A stretch of DNA of 64,000 bases from CAVTYH01 sp963773875 (GTDB lineage Bacteria; Planctomycetota; Planctomycetia; Pirellulales; JADZDJ01). A model generated the notes under the pieces. It worked only from the letters and a program-made list of their open reading frames with translations. It ran no database searches and was not told the origin of the DNA. Positions 18,488 through 29,500 of this stretch are shown piece after piece. Made by a program: the position numbers and the translations under genes. The stretch is taken from NCBI GenBank assembly GCA_963773875.1, contig CAVZCV010000021.1:62001-126000 (forward strand), in the 5' to 3' direction. Each line of letters starts with the position of its first letter. Positions within the stretch are counted from its first letter, which is position 1.

Positions 18488-20443
18488 CTATTCGTCATCC
18501 TGTCGCAGCTTTGCCAATACGCTGTAATCTTCCAGCGTGGTCGTATCGCCGATCGTTTCTTTGCCGCTTGCGATATCCCGTAACAGGCGGCGCATGATTT
18601 TCCCGCTGCGCATCTTGGGGAGTGAGGCCGTGAATCGTACATCGTCTGGCACCGCCAGCGCGCCGATTTCTTTTCGCACATGAGCTTTGAGCGCATCGCG
18701 CAGACTTTCGCCAGGCTTGCCGCTTTTTAGCACTACGAACACCGCCACGGCGTCACCCTTCAGTTCGTGCGGGCGACCGACAGCGGCGGCTTCAGCGACT
18801 GCGGGATGACTAACCAGCGCACTTTCAATTTCAATAGTGCTCAGTCGATGGCCGGCCACATTCAGCACGTCGTCGATGCGGCCCATAATCCAGTAATAGC
18901 CGTCGGCATCGCGGCGGGCGTTATCGCCGGCCAGATAATTATGCGGCACCTTCGACCAATACTGTTCGCGATATCGCTGGTCATCACCCCAAATGCCACG
19001 CAACATGCCAGGCCACGGCTTGGTGATGACGAGCCAGCCGCCTTGACCTTCGGGGACGGGTTTGCCAGATGCATCAACGATGGAGGGGATTATCCCCGGC
19101 AATGGTTTGGTACATGAGCCCGGCTTGGTGGGGATGGCGCCGGGTAGCGGGCTCATCATGATTCCACCGGTTTCTGTCTGCCACCAGGTATCGACAATCG
19201 GGCAGCGCTCGCGGCCAATCTTGCGGTGGTACCACATCCACGCTTCGGGATTAATGCCTTCACCGACCGTGCCAAGCAATCGCAAGCTCGACAGATTGTA
19301 CTTATCAACCCAGTGATCGCCCCATTTAATGAAAGATCGGATTGCCGTGGGGGCGGTGTAAAAAATGGAAACACGATATTTCTCAATCAGTTGCCAAAAA
19401 CGACCCTCATCGGGCCAGTTCGGCGCGCCTTCATAGATAAGCACTGTTGCCCCGGCGGAGAGCGGACCGTAAACCACATAGCTGTGTCCTGTGACCCACC
19501 CTGCATCGGCCGTGCACCAAAACACATCTTCGGGCCGATGATCGAAAATCCATTGGAAAGTTTTTTTGACGAATAAATTGTACCCCGCGGTGGTGTGTTT
19601 AATGCCCTTGGGTTTGCCGGTGGAGCCGCTAGTGTAAAGTATGAACAGCAGTGTTTCGCTATCGAGCGGCGTGGCGGGGCAATCCGCGGACGCGGATTCC
19701 ATCAGATCGTGCCACCAGTGATCGCGGCCGTCTTGCATGTTCACATGGCCGCCAACGCGCCGCAAAACGATGCAGTTCTTCACAGTGGGCGATTTAGCCA
19801 GTGCCGCGTCGACATTGTTTTTGAGCGATAACTGCTGACCGCGCCGCCAGCCGACATCGGCCGTGATAATGAGCCTGGCCTGCGCGTCGTTGTTGCGGTC
19901 GGCAATGGCTTCGCTCGAGAATCCGCCGAAGATGACCGAATGAATGACACCAATCCGCGCACAGGCGAGCATGGCGATGACCAATTCCGGCGTCATCGGC
20001 ATGTAAATCGAAGTGACATCGCCTTGCTTCAACCCCAGCGATTTCAAGACGTTGGCAAACTTGCATACTTCGCGATGCAGCTGTTGATACGTAAGCGTGC
20101 GCTCGTCGCCAGGCTCGCCTTCCCAAATGAGGGCGGCCTTGTTTCGCGTGGCGCAGTTGAGATGCGCATCCAGGCAATTGTATGAGGCGTTCGTTTTGCC
20201 TCCGACGAACCAACTGGCGAAGGGCTCGTTCCATTCGAGCACTTTGCTGAAGGGTTCGAACCAATGAATGGCGGCGGCCTCGGCGGCCCAAAACGCTTCC
20301 AAATCTTCCGCGGCCCCATGCCACATTGCGTCGTAGTGAGCTGAAGATTTAACGAGCGCACGCTGTACAAACTCCGGCGGCGGCGGAAAAAGCCGCGCCT
20401 CTTGCATGACGGTATCGACTTGACCGGCCTCACTCTGCGACAT
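18488..20443 (-). CDS. acs: Acetyl-CoA synthetase
   Basis: 651 residues, full length for Acs. It activates acetate to acetyl-CoA through acetyl-AMP. The AMP-binding motif 'LYTSGSTGKPKGIKHTTAGY' is intact, with 'WWQTETGGIMMSPLPG' and 'YYWIMGRIDDVLNVAGHRLS' as the other core motifs. The C-terminal 'PKMRSGKIMRRLLRD' contains the lysine that is reversibly acetylated in this family. It converges with the DinB-like gene 40 bases away. Confidence 0.97.
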   Translation of the reverse strand: MSQSEAGQVDTVMQEARLFPPPPEFVQRALVKSSAHYDAMWHGAAEDLEAFWAAEAAAIHWFEPFSKVLEWNEPFASWFVGGKTNASYNCLDAHLNCATRNKAALIWEGEPGDERTLTYQQLHREVCKFANVLKSLGLKQGDVTSIYMPMTPELVIAMLACARIGVIHSVIFGGFSSEAIADRNNDAQARLIITADVGWRRGQQLSLKNNVDAALAKSPTVKNCIVLRRVGGHVNMQDGRDHWWHDLMESASADCPATPLDSETLLFILYTSGSTGKPKGIKHTTAGYNLFVKKTFQWIFDHRPEDVFWCTADAGWVTGHSYVVYGPLSAGATVLIYEGAPNWPDEGRFWQLIEKYRVSIFYTAPTAIRSFIKWGDHWVDKYNLSSLRLLGTVGEGINPEAWMWYHRKIGRERCPIVDTWWQTETGGIMMSPLPGAIPTKPGSCTKPLPGIIPSIVDASGKPVPEGQGGWLVITKPWPGMLRGIWGDDQRYREQYWSKVPHNYLAGDNARRDADGYYWIMGRIDDVLNVAGHRLSTIEIESALVSHPAVAEAAAVGRPHELKGDAVAVFVVLKSGKPGESLRDALKAHVRKEIGALAVPDDVRFTASLPKMRSGKIMRRLLRDIASGKETIGDTTTLEDYSVLAKLRQDDE

Positions 20444-20527
20444 GTCGTACTCCCACGGATAGCCGCCCCAAAAGAGAACCGCGATTTTAGCGCGGGCTGC
20501 GCAAGAGTGTCAAACGTGAGGGCCGGC

Positions 20528-20836
20528 CTATGGTTTGAATGCCCCGGTTATCAGCCACAGCACAGCGAACGGCAACATCGTGCCCAGGCAAGCGCCCAGC
20601 AACGCGAGTACCCACAGGTTCGGGCCTTCGCGCAGCATGCCGGGTTTGTGTCGCCAGCGAAAACTTGCAACCCACAAGCACGGAAGCAGGGCGAACAGGC
20701 CAAGTGCCGCGATGATGAGGGCCGGCCGCGCCGCGCGCCGCTCGTGCAAGATAGCCATGACGACCGCCAGCGGCACCGCAGCAATGACCGTGCTGGCCAG
20801 AAGCGTGCGCAGGCTGAATTGGTAGCGGCGAAGCAT
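20528..20836 (-). CDS. Small two-to-three-helix membrane protein
   Basis: 102 residues beginning 'MLRRYQFSLRTLLASTVIAA'; the 'QFSLRTLL' start is a recurrent N-terminus of small planctomycete membrane proteins. Hydrophobic helices lie near residues 12-30, 38-58 and 72-98. No catalytic motif. Function unknown. Confidence 0.7.
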   Translation of the reverse strand: MLRRYQFSLRTLLASTVIAAVPLAVVMAILHERRAARPALIIAALGLFALLPCLWVASFRWRHKPGMLREGPNLWVLALLGACLGTMLPFAVLWLITGAFKP

Positions 20837-21019
20837 AGCGGATCAAAACACCGGATATTGGCACAAGGTTTTGAGATTTTAGGTGGCATGTTGCGTACCG
20901 GTCAAATCGCTGTAGGTGCCCTGCCGTGTGGTCGATACAATCGTGCGGTCGCTGGTCGTCAGTGGAATGCTCTGTGGCGGGCGCGTTTCCAATTCCGTTT
21001 TTCAAGAGGGAGTCTGACG

Positions 21020-21178
21020 ATGCGTTTTACTAAGAACATCGGGATGCTGCTTTTGGCGATTTGGTTGATTCTGACCGGACTATTGGTCTTGGTTCCTGCG
21101 ATTACATTTCAGGGCGTCGAAACACTCAAGGCCATCTTAGCTATAGCAGCAGGTGTTTTCATTTTGATAGGCAAATAG
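21020..21178 (+). CDS. Small two-helix membrane protein
   Basis: 52 residues: 'MRFTKNIGMLLLAIWLILTG' forms helix one and 'LKAILAIAAGVFILIGK' helix two. AGAGGGAG lies about eight bases upstream of the ATG. I recognise the pattern as a widespread short planctomycete/proteobacterial membrane peptide of unknown role. The frame is open far upstream, but that part has no protein-like composition. Confidence 0.65.
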   Translation: MRFTKNIGMLLLAIWLILTGLLVLVPAITFQGVETLKAILAIAAGVFILIGK

Positions 21179-21441
21179 CACAGGATAGCTGCAGCGATTA
21201 AGAGCGCCTCAAAGAACCGCGCGTCGGTCCCACCTGGGCCGATCTGCAGCTCGATCTTTTTTGAACAGCGTGGGCAATAGCCGGCATACGCGGTTTCATC
21301 GCGATTGATGTAAACCCGCGTGTAGACATCGCAGCACTTGAAATGCACGCCAACGAAGCGGCGCCCGCTGGGTCGTATTCTCTTGCCGAAGTCTCGGCGC
21401 GAATCGTCACCACTAGTGAGATCAATATTTTCGCCAGCCAT
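21109..21441 (-). CDS. Putative zinc-ribbon-like conserved protein
   Basis: A protein of up to 110 residues with 'FKCCDVYTRVYINRDETAY' followed by 'GYCPRCSKKIELQIGPGGTD', i.e. a paired-Cys site and CxxC that could bind zinc. The segment ending 'GPGGTDARFFEA' is the part I recognise as conserved in planctomycetes. The last 25 or so residues overlap the convergent small membrane gene and look unnatural, so a single-base indel near 21195 could have hidden an earlier stop. Function unknown. Confidence 0.6.
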   Translation of the reverse strand: MAGENIDLTSGDDSRRDFGKRIRPSGRRFVGVHFKCCDVYTRVYINRDETAYAGYCPRCSKKIELQIGPGGTDARFFEALLIAAAILCYLPIKMKTPAAIAKMALSVSTP

Positions 21442-21508
21442 TGCGCTGCTCGCGGAGTTTGGCTGAGTGCTGGTTTGTAGTTCTGCATTCTAACAGGCGC
21501 AAGACAAA

Positions 21509-21540
21509 CCCGACGGCAATCGAATACGATTGCCGTCGGG
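21509..21540 (-). terminator. Intrinsic terminator of the Cys/Tyr-rich gene
   Basis: A perfect 14-bp stem CCCGACGGCAATCG / CGATTGCCGTCGGG with a four-base loop. Read on the minus strand it is followed by TTTGTCTT. It lies 60 bases past the stop of the Cys-rich gene. Confidence 0.85.
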
Positions 21541-21600
21541 CGAAGGAAGGTTTGAAACGTATTGTTGAAACTGACGTTTACTGATCAAACCAATCGTTTA

Positions 21601-22146
21601 TTACCAGCAGCATCCTCCACGGTACGAGGAGCAGCAGTAGGAAGGCTGATAGCAGCAAGAATAGCTTGGCTGGTAGCAGCAAGAGTAGCTGGGGGTGTAG
21701 CTGCAGCTGTATGTCGGAACGTAGTTGCAGGTGTAGGTTGGCTGGTAGCTGCAGGTATACGTCGGGGTGTACGAGCAGGTGTACGTCGGCGTGTACGAGC
21801 ATGAGTAAGTCGGCTGGTAGCAGCACGAGTAGCTGTAGCTCGGGCAATAGCACGACGAGTAGCAGCTGCTGTAGCAAGGCGAGTAGCACGAGGAATAGCA
21901 GCACGAGCGACGGCAGCAACCGCCCCAGCTGCGGCAGCACGCTTCCACGGCGACGTCATTCTTGTCGGCCGTCTTGCCAGCCTTGGCGGCCAGTGCGTCG
22001 ACGTCCAAATTCAACTTGGCTTCGACCACGGTGCTGTCGGCCGAGCGCACTTTGCTCAAATCAATTTTGCCGAAATCATCGCCGGCACGAGCGCCGACCG
22101 TACACAACACAATTGTCGCCACCGCGAAAAAGAAATTCTTACACAT
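21601..22146 (-). CDS. Secreted Cys/Tyr/Ser-rich octad-repeat protein
   Basis: 181 residues. A signal peptide ('FFFAVATIVLCTVGARA') is followed by a charged linker (residues 24-68) and then a tail made almost only of Cys, Tyr, Ser, Thr and Pro, with about 26 cysteines. Residues 108-171 form eight octads of the type C-(S/C)-Y-x-P-(T/S)-Y-(S/T). AAGGAG precedes the ATG by eight bases (22155-22160), and a strong terminator follows. The spaced Cys and Tyr suggest a disulfide- or dityrosine-cross-linked wall or surface protein; that role is inference. Confidence 0.8.
   Translation of the reverse strand: MCKNFFFAVATIVLCTVGARAGDDFGKIDLSKVRSADSTVVEAKLNLDVDALAAKAGKTADKNDVAVEACCRSWGGCCRRSCCYSSCYSPCYSSCYSSCYCPSYSYSCCYQPTYSCSYTPTYTCSYTPTYTCSYQPTYTCNYVPTYSCSYTPSYSCCYQPSYSCCYQPSYCCSSYRGGCCW
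21634..21825 (-). repeat. 24-bp tandem coding repeat (eight copies)
   Basis: Eight consecutive 24-bp units encode octads such as 'CSYTPTYT', 'CSYQPTYT' and 'CNYVPTYS'. Units differ by a few bases; the central three or four are nearest to identical, so copy number may vary between strains. Confidence 0.85.
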
Positions 22147-22445
22147 GACACAAACTCCTTAGTTGGCAGAAGTGTTTTGAATAAGTGACCGAAGCCGATC
22201 TGCCGAGTCTCGCTTCCGTCACGGCCATATGCTTAGCCACCTTGGTTAGCGACAGAACGTGGGGTTTGTTACAGGGTGGAGAGAGTTTTCCGCTGGCAGG
22301 CGGTTTTTGAAGCCGCTATTTGCGCGGCTTTGCGATGTACGGGGAAGGCTTACTTTCTGGCGTAACAAGGGACGACTTTTGACGCTTAACAAGGCAGAAC
22401 TCGAAGTTCGATCATTTTATTCCCCACTAAAACCCTGGTGCTGTA

Positions 22446-23441
22446 ATGAAAAAACTGCCTATTTCCCTTGTGTTTGGAGTTGCTATTGTCGCCGGATCGC
22501 TCGGCACGGCCGCTAAAGCCGACGAGCTGTTCTCGCGAATTTCCATGGATTCGGCCTTTAGCACCCCTCCGAATACGGCGGAAAAGGCCTCTGTGACACA
22601 AACCGATGAACCCCAGGAGCAAGGCCGCCGCGTGTTAAGTCTGAACGAACTGGCCGACATTTTGAGCTCGGCCAGCCTGGAACCACAAAACAACGACGAC
22701 AAGCTTTTGACCATTAAGTTTCAGCATGGGCAACGCAGCTTCCCGGTCGCGTTGCGTCTGAGCCAGGACTTCGAACGCATTCTAGTGGAAGTGACGCTAA
22801 CGCAAATCGATCCCCAGAAGCCCTTGGCGGCCGATCGATTGCTCGCGTTATTGGACGCCAATCGCCAACTTCAGCCTGCCTTTTTCGCCTTCGCGAGCGA
22901 TAGCCGACAGCTGCAGTTCTGCACGTCATTTCCCAACGGTGAGGCCGGTCCGAAGATGATCCGCGGGCTGCTGGATCAGTTAACCGGCGTCGCGGAACAG
23001 ACGGCCGGAATATGGGACACAACGGGCAAAGCGAAAGCAACCAGCGCCGCGAATCAAACCGCCGCGCCGGTCCAGCCGAACAATGCCAATCAAGCCAATG
23101 CCGCCATCCAGCCGAACGCCACTACCCAAGCGACCGCGGCAATCCAATCAAATGAAGCCAACGGCGAAACATCACTCGTTGGCCGCTGGTCAGCTGCCCG
23201 GTCTGCCACGGATGCTTTTGCCATGCAACTAAATGCCGACGGCAGCTTCGTACTAGTTTCGGTGAAAGACGGCAACCAAACCCGTTCGACGGGCAAATTC
23301 ACTCTCGGCGGCGGACAGTTGACCTTAGCAACGGCCGAAGGTCGACGGCTCGCCGGAGCCCTGTCGAACGTCTCGCCCGCGAATTTCGATTTCACCCCAG
23401 CGGGCTCTGCAGCGAAACTTACCTTCACGAAGGCTCGGTAA
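22446..23441 (+). CDS. Secreted protein with Asn/Gln-Ala linker
   Basis: 331 residues. A signal peptide ('ISLVFGVAIVAGSLGTAAKA') is followed by a domain (about residues 60-190) with alternating strands and helices that resembles YbjN or secretion-chaperone-like folds ('LTIKFQHGQRSFPVALRLSQ'). A linker of repeats such as 'NQANAAIQPNATTQATAAIQ' follows. The C-terminal 80 residues start 'GRWSAARSATDAFAMQLNAD' and form a beta-rich module like the lipocalin-type modules that recur in planctomycete exported proteins. Function unknown; the domain reading is moderate. Confidence 0.7.
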   Translation: MKKLPISLVFGVAIVAGSLGTAAKADELFSRISMDSAFSTPPNTAEKASVTQTDEPQEQGRRVLSLNELADILSSASLEPQNNDDKLLTIKFQHGQRSFPVALRLSQDFERILVEVTLTQIDPQKPLAADRLLALLDANRQLQPAFFAFASDSRQLQFCTSFPNGEAGPKMIRGLLDQLTGVAEQTAGIWDTTGKAKATSAANQTAAPVQPNNANQANAAIQPNATTQATAAIQSNEANGETSLVGRWSAARSATDAFAMQLNADGSFVLVSVKDGNQTRSTGKFTLGGGQLTLATAEGRRLAGALSNVSPANFDFTPAGSAAKLTFTKAR

Positions 23442-23590
23442 GACCCGCTTATAAGCAAGACCGCAGTTACAAAGCCGCGGATGGACCCCGAGAAGCTAAT
23501 CGAGCGCCAGTAACAATGCGGCTACCTTGATTAGCGTCTCGGCGTTCATCCGCGGTTTAAGTTATTCCTGCGGAGAGCACGATACTGAAA

Positions 23591-26500
23591 TCACTTCGGC
23601 ATTTTTTCATTCAACTGCCGTGTTTGAGCGTTGATATCGCCGAAGCGAGACGGCCACTCGGTTCGCTGCAGTTTTTCGATCGATTTGCGTGCGGCATCCC
23701 ACTGCTTTTCGTGAATCTGTGCTTCGGCTAGCTTCATCAGACCGGTCGGTTCCAGCGAGCGCAGCTTGGCAACGTCGGTCCACTCGTCGATCGCTTCGGC
23801 CCAGCGGCCCTGCTTCTGACGAATTTCGGCCAAAGTCGTGTGATTCTCCGCTTCCTGCGGGCCGGCTTCAATGATCGAGGTGACGGCGCGTTCGGCCTCG
23901 GCCGGCTCGCCCGATAGTCGTTCGGCCAACTGCTGATAGAGCGCCAGGTTGTGGCTGTCGAGTTCAATCAACTTCAATAGCTGCTGCGTGCCAGCGGCTT
24001 TGTTTTCCGTGGCGTCGTAGCAGGCAATCAGCGCCTGGTAGGTTTCTTTGTCGCCCGGCTGCAGCTCGGCGGCGAGTTTCAATTGAGCGATCGCCGGCTC
24101 GTACCGTTTGTGTTCCTGGAGCGCTTGCCCGATGGCTTTTCTTTTGATCGCGCTGTCCTCGCCAGTTTTGTCAGCTTCCGCGTCTAGCAGCTTGATGTAC
24201 TCGGCCAAGTCCTTGGCGTTTTTCAGCACATCGCGCAGTTTATTCAGTGCATCGCGGCGCTGATCCTGGCGAGGACTCCAACACACAATCGCGCCACACG
24301 CGGCATCGACCGCCTCTTTGGTGTGACCGAGCGCGGAATGCGAATTCGCCAGGTGCTGATACCAATCGGAGAGCGTGGCGTCGCCGAGCACCACTTGCCC
24401 ATTGGCCCTTTGATGGAGTGCAATCGCTTCGGTTAGATAGGCGACCGCTTTTTCATGCAGTCCGCACGACTCGCACGCCTTCCCTAGTTCGGAGACGTTG
24501 CTCTCGTTCCAGCGGCCGCCTTCGTGGAAATGTGCCTCAGTTTTCTCAAGCAGATTGGCAAGTTGCTCGGACCGCTCGGATCGATGGTAGGCGACCATCA
24601 GCATCGTCCGGTAATGCATCGAGTCGGAATGTTGCTCCACGAGCGGTTCCAGCACGGGAATTGACTCGGCAAATCGACTTCGTTCGTGCAGCCACTGAGC
24701 CAATTGATTTTGCGCCCCTTCATCGAGCACTCCCTCGCGAAATGCGATCAGCAGAATTTCGATCGCGCGATCAAACCGATTTAATCCGACCCACAGGTAG
24801 TTGGCCACAGCCATCACATTGCGCCCCGATTTCTTATCTTGCGTGTAAACCTCTTCGGCAGCTTTGGCGAAATCGTCGGCCTTTTCGGCCCAGAAATATT
24901 GCCAGTGGATGTAATACAGATGCTGATTGTTCCCCTGACCGGTGCGAATTTGCCGCTGAATTTCCGCGACGGCGAGCTTGAGCACGCGCGGCGAGAGTTC
25001 CGTAAGGTCAGCGTGCTGGTCCGCTGCTTCTTGACGGCGGCGAGCTAATTCATAGCCGAATGCTTGCCAGCGATTGTCCCAAGTGGTTTCCAAGCGCGGC
25101 GGATATTGCTCCATCCGCTCGACGATGTATTGCAGCGCCAGCCTGGGACCAAGCGTATTGGCAATCACTTCGAGCGGTGCACTGGCCGTGTTGCGATACT
25201 GATTTTGCTGTTTCTTCAAAACCTCCGGCATGGTTTTGAACGCGAATTTGTTGAGCAGCTCAGCGGTGCTCGCCAAATTCTTTCGCCGCGCGATATCGAA
25301 CGTACTGACCAAACGCGAAACCACGTTGTGCCGCACATTTTCATCTGGCGAGCTATCCAGTTCCTTAAGTCCACGGGCCACGAGATTCTCAAACAGCGTG
25401 TTGCCTTTGCCCAGCGTCACTTCGCCATCCATTTCGAGCGCGCTGTTGTATAGCGCGAGCAATCGATTTTTGAGCCACTTGCGTTGGTCTTCGTTCTCCG
25501 GATGAGCCAAGTGCTTGAGCAAAATCTCTTCACCGGCCGCATGCCGTGTGACGCCTTCGTACAAGTGGACGTAGTTGCCGAGCACTTCGTTATCAGCATG
25601 CGGCCACCGACCATCATGAGCCTGCTCATACTCGGCGACTTCAGCTTGCATTTCTTCGATCGCCGGATCGTGCCGGCCGTATGACCAGAAAAGCAAATTG
25701 CACAAGTGGTCCGTGATTATCAGATGATCTCGACTGGCCGGCTTGGCCAGCACCTGAAGTGCGCGCAGTTCACGAATTTGTTCGTCGACAAGCGGCTGAT
25801 GCGGCAGCGTGCCGAGGTTTTTCAAGAAGCCGGCCATCAAAATCGGCTCACCATCACTCCACTGGCGATCGAACGCCCGTTTCATGGCGGCCAGACATGC
25901 ATCGATGTGTGGCTTCGGCTGATTGAGCACTTCGCTGCAGCGCCGTTCGACGAGTGCTTCCATTAAATCGAGCGCCCGCTGGTCTGTTTCCGTCAACTTT
26001 CCTTCACGCAACTTTTTGATCCGACCGAGGATCTCATCTGCCGTCGCTTCGTTGCGAACTTCACTCAGCACGTTGCTCTGCATGTTCAACAGAAAACTGT
26101 AAATCTGCTGTGGGGAGCGGCCGAGCACGGCATCGGGTAGCATGTCGAGCAAGTGGAAGTCGCGGCAGGCGGCATACAGTTCACGGAGCTGCCAGAAATA
26201 ATTTTCCGGGCTGGCTGATTTTTGGAACAAGGCTCGAAGTGCCAATAGAGTGTCGTCATCGAGTTGGCTTGGTAGCGGCAAATCGGTCCGCAGCCAGCGA
26301 TTGCGCAGCCCCCAGAACATGTTGTTCATGTACTGTTCGGGTAGCTGCTTGAACGACTCGATCCGCGCCTGTTCGTAGTCGTGGCGGCGATCTTTTACGA
26401 GGTACCAATCGGACAGCGTGCGATAATCGGCTGCCGACAGCAGCTCGTCCTTTTTAAGTGTTTCGAAAATCCGAATTGCTTCGTCAAGTTGGCCGCGTTC

Positions 26501-29500
26501 CGCCAGGAGCATGGCCAGCGATTTCCGCCACGGCGATGTCGATTCTTCCGATCGCACCCAAGCGCGAATTCGCGCTCCAGATCGTCCGGTCGATCAAGTG
26601 CCACGAACATGCGGAATTTCGTGGCACGCCAGCCTGCCGCAGAATCGCCGCCTTGCTCGATTCCGGCGTCGATATACTTGAGCACTCGACTGACGGTTGG
26701 CGGTTGAGCGCTGCGGCGCGCCGCCAGGTTCATCACCGTAGTGAATGCCCGGCTGCGAATCACCCCAGCGAAATATTGCGTGCGAATTTTGGCGCTCAAT
26801 TCCTCGGGCGACATTTCAACGACGGCCAATTCCTCAAGTTCCTTCGACTTGGCGGGCAGCTCGCCCAAGATTTGCCAGCAGAATTCTTCGATCTGCGGGA
26901 AATTCTGGCCAAGCTGCGCATCGAGATAAGTCTTTTCAATTTGCAGCCACGGTTTAAGCGTGGGCGATGCCTTCTCGGCTTCCGAGCCAAGTCGCTCGGC
27001 AACCGCGGTTCTGGCGGACTTAGCGAATTCTGCTTTTTTGGCCATGAGTTCGGTGCGCGTTTAGCTCATCGGTCTTGCCTTTGTCGTGCAGTTGCTCGTT
27101 GTCGTGAGCCTGCCGCCCGGCGATCATGGCGTCGACCAGGCGATAGAGCGCTGGCACTTCCATAGTCAACATGTCGGCCGGATCTTCGGAGTCGGTGAGC
27201 CTCGGCAGCAGTGCGAATGCCTCTTTTTCGTGTTCTTCGCTCCATTTGACGGACAGGAGAGTATCGAACAAGGCGCTGATGTACGACAACTTGAATTCCT
27301 TTGGCCCAACGTCGATCCGTTCGCGCAAAAACGGCAGCAGCTGTGAATCGCTGAACCGGCTGCCATAAATGTTGCGTAGCGAATCGCTGAGGCTGTCCTT
27401 GTCGTCTTTGTCTTCTGTTTTGCTCCAGCGATCGTGCAGACCTTCAGCGATCTTTTTCCACACGATCGATGGAATTTCGCTGGCGTCGAGCTGCTTGCGA
27501 TCGCCGATGGGCTCGGCCAGTTCAATGCGGCCACCCATCGACCAGCTGAGGAAGCTGCGAATTTGCTCCGGCGAAAGTTTTTCCAATTCGGTCTGCAGGA
27601 GTGAAAGCACGTATCCGCGGAAGCGATCGCCGGCGGCCGTTTGGAAGAAACGATAGTCGTTGACAATCCGATTGACGATGTCCTGGTGATCTTTTTGCCG
27701 CGCGAAGAAACGCGCGTGCCTGCGCGAGTGGCTCAACCCAGCGCTCGTTCAGCTGATTGTTCGACGGCAATCCTTGCACGTTGCCCTGCGCGAACGAAAT
27801 GGCCACATCGAGCCGGACCTGCTGATCGGGCGAAAGTTTGCCCTCGATTTGCCCTTCGCGGAGCCAGGTTTCGGCCAGCTTATTGGCATCTTCCAGTTTG
27901 TCGTTACAAACCAGCGCCGACAAATGCTGGTTGTACGCAGCCTGATATTCCGGCTTGCGGCCAATCCAATCGGTTGTGAATTTCAGCAGGTCTGCCCAGC
28001 GAGTTTGGCTGCGATACAAATCGGCGTACGCGTTTCGAAGTTGCTCGTCGGCATTCTTGTCGTATTCCAGATCGCGATCGAGCTGCTTCTGCAGCCAGAC
28101 ATAAGCGGCATCGGCCTGGCCGGCTTGCAACAGGCGGTTGGCGTAATCGGTTTGACGGCCAATCTCCCAGGGAGATTCTTCCGCGAGCTTTCCACGCAGC
28201 GCCAATGCATCTTCGCTACGGTTCAAAGCGTCGTAGCAGCCGAGCAGTTGTTCTTGCCAACGGATGGCCGCGCGAATTTCTGCTGGCTGGCGATCATAAA
28301 CCGGCTTTAGCAAATTCACGAACTCCAACTGTTCCGCCGGACTCGCGATCCCTCGAGCCTGGCCGATGATGAACTCGGCGAGATACATTTCATCGGGTTG
28401 CCTCACTTGCAGTCCTCTGAACGCTGGTACGGCAAGTTTGCGGGCTTCCTCGAGCAGTCGCAATCGGGCCTCGTCGTTGCGGCGAATGGTCTGCAGCGCG
28501 ACCGTTCGAATCCAGCGCACACCCGGCTTGTCGGCGACGAGCTTTTCCGCCGCGTCGAGCTGCTTGAAAAGCTCGTCCCACTGCTGGATCCAGCAGTTGT
28601 AGAGCATCATGGTAATGCGATCGTCGAAATCGGCCGAACCATCGGCCACGTGCTGCCGCGCATCGTTGAGCGTTGGTCCCGGCAGTTTCAACAGCACCGC
28701 TTGCGATTTGGTGGATGATTCCTCAGCGATTCGCGTTTCAAATTTGTCTTTGCCAAGCGCCGTGATCTCAAACGTCGTTTCGCTCGTTTTCCGATCCTTG
28801 TCATCCGTCGTCACCGCGCTGCGGGCCCACCAGGAGCCGCCGATTTGGACGAAGTCGGAGTATGTGGTTGTGCTGATCAGTTTGCCATCATTGAACGATT
28901 CGGATTTCAAGAGCACGTGCCGCGCGGTGTCGATTAAATATCGCCATTCAGACTTATCGCTTTTGTGAGTGAGAACGAGCTTTGCGCGATTTTCGCCCGC
29001 CGGTTCCACTTTCGCCTGTTGGTGGCGATACGATTCATGCAAAGGCGCGAGCGAAAAATCGGCCAGTGCAAAGGGCGGAGTCTTCAAATCGCCGGGGTAC
29101 GATTTGCGGCTGCGGCCCAGCAAAAACGCGAGCGAGTAAACTCCGCGCTGTTTATCGTTGCAGTAGTTGACTAGCGTTTGAGCGTCGGGATCCAGGCCGC
29201 GCGTGAGCCAAGCGTTCGGCGAATACAGCGATAAATCGCCGTGCTGCGATGACGTGCGCTTCCAACGTGGATCGAATGTTTCGGTCCTGCGGCGGAGTTC
29301 GATACCACCATCTAGCTTCCACAGCGATTCGAGCCGCGACAGGCTCTTGGAAAGTGCAATCGCTTCTTCGGACCAATCACGCGGCGGAGTTCTCTTCGCC
29401 ATTGCGGCCGCTACTTTCGACGGATCGCGCGGCGGACCGGCCAATTGCGGGAAGAGCGTGCTCAGCCAGGTTGTATAAACGGGCTGGTTGTACCCGTACG

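Noticed and set aside
18445..18492. Inverted repeat AATAGGCA/TGCCTATT between DinB-like gene and acs as a terminator
   Set aside because: Only eight pairs with a long loop and no T-run on either side; not enough for a terminator call.
21634..21825. CRISPR-like short repeats
   Set aside because: The 24-bp units are contiguous, have no spacers and keep reading frame; they are a coding tandem repeat.
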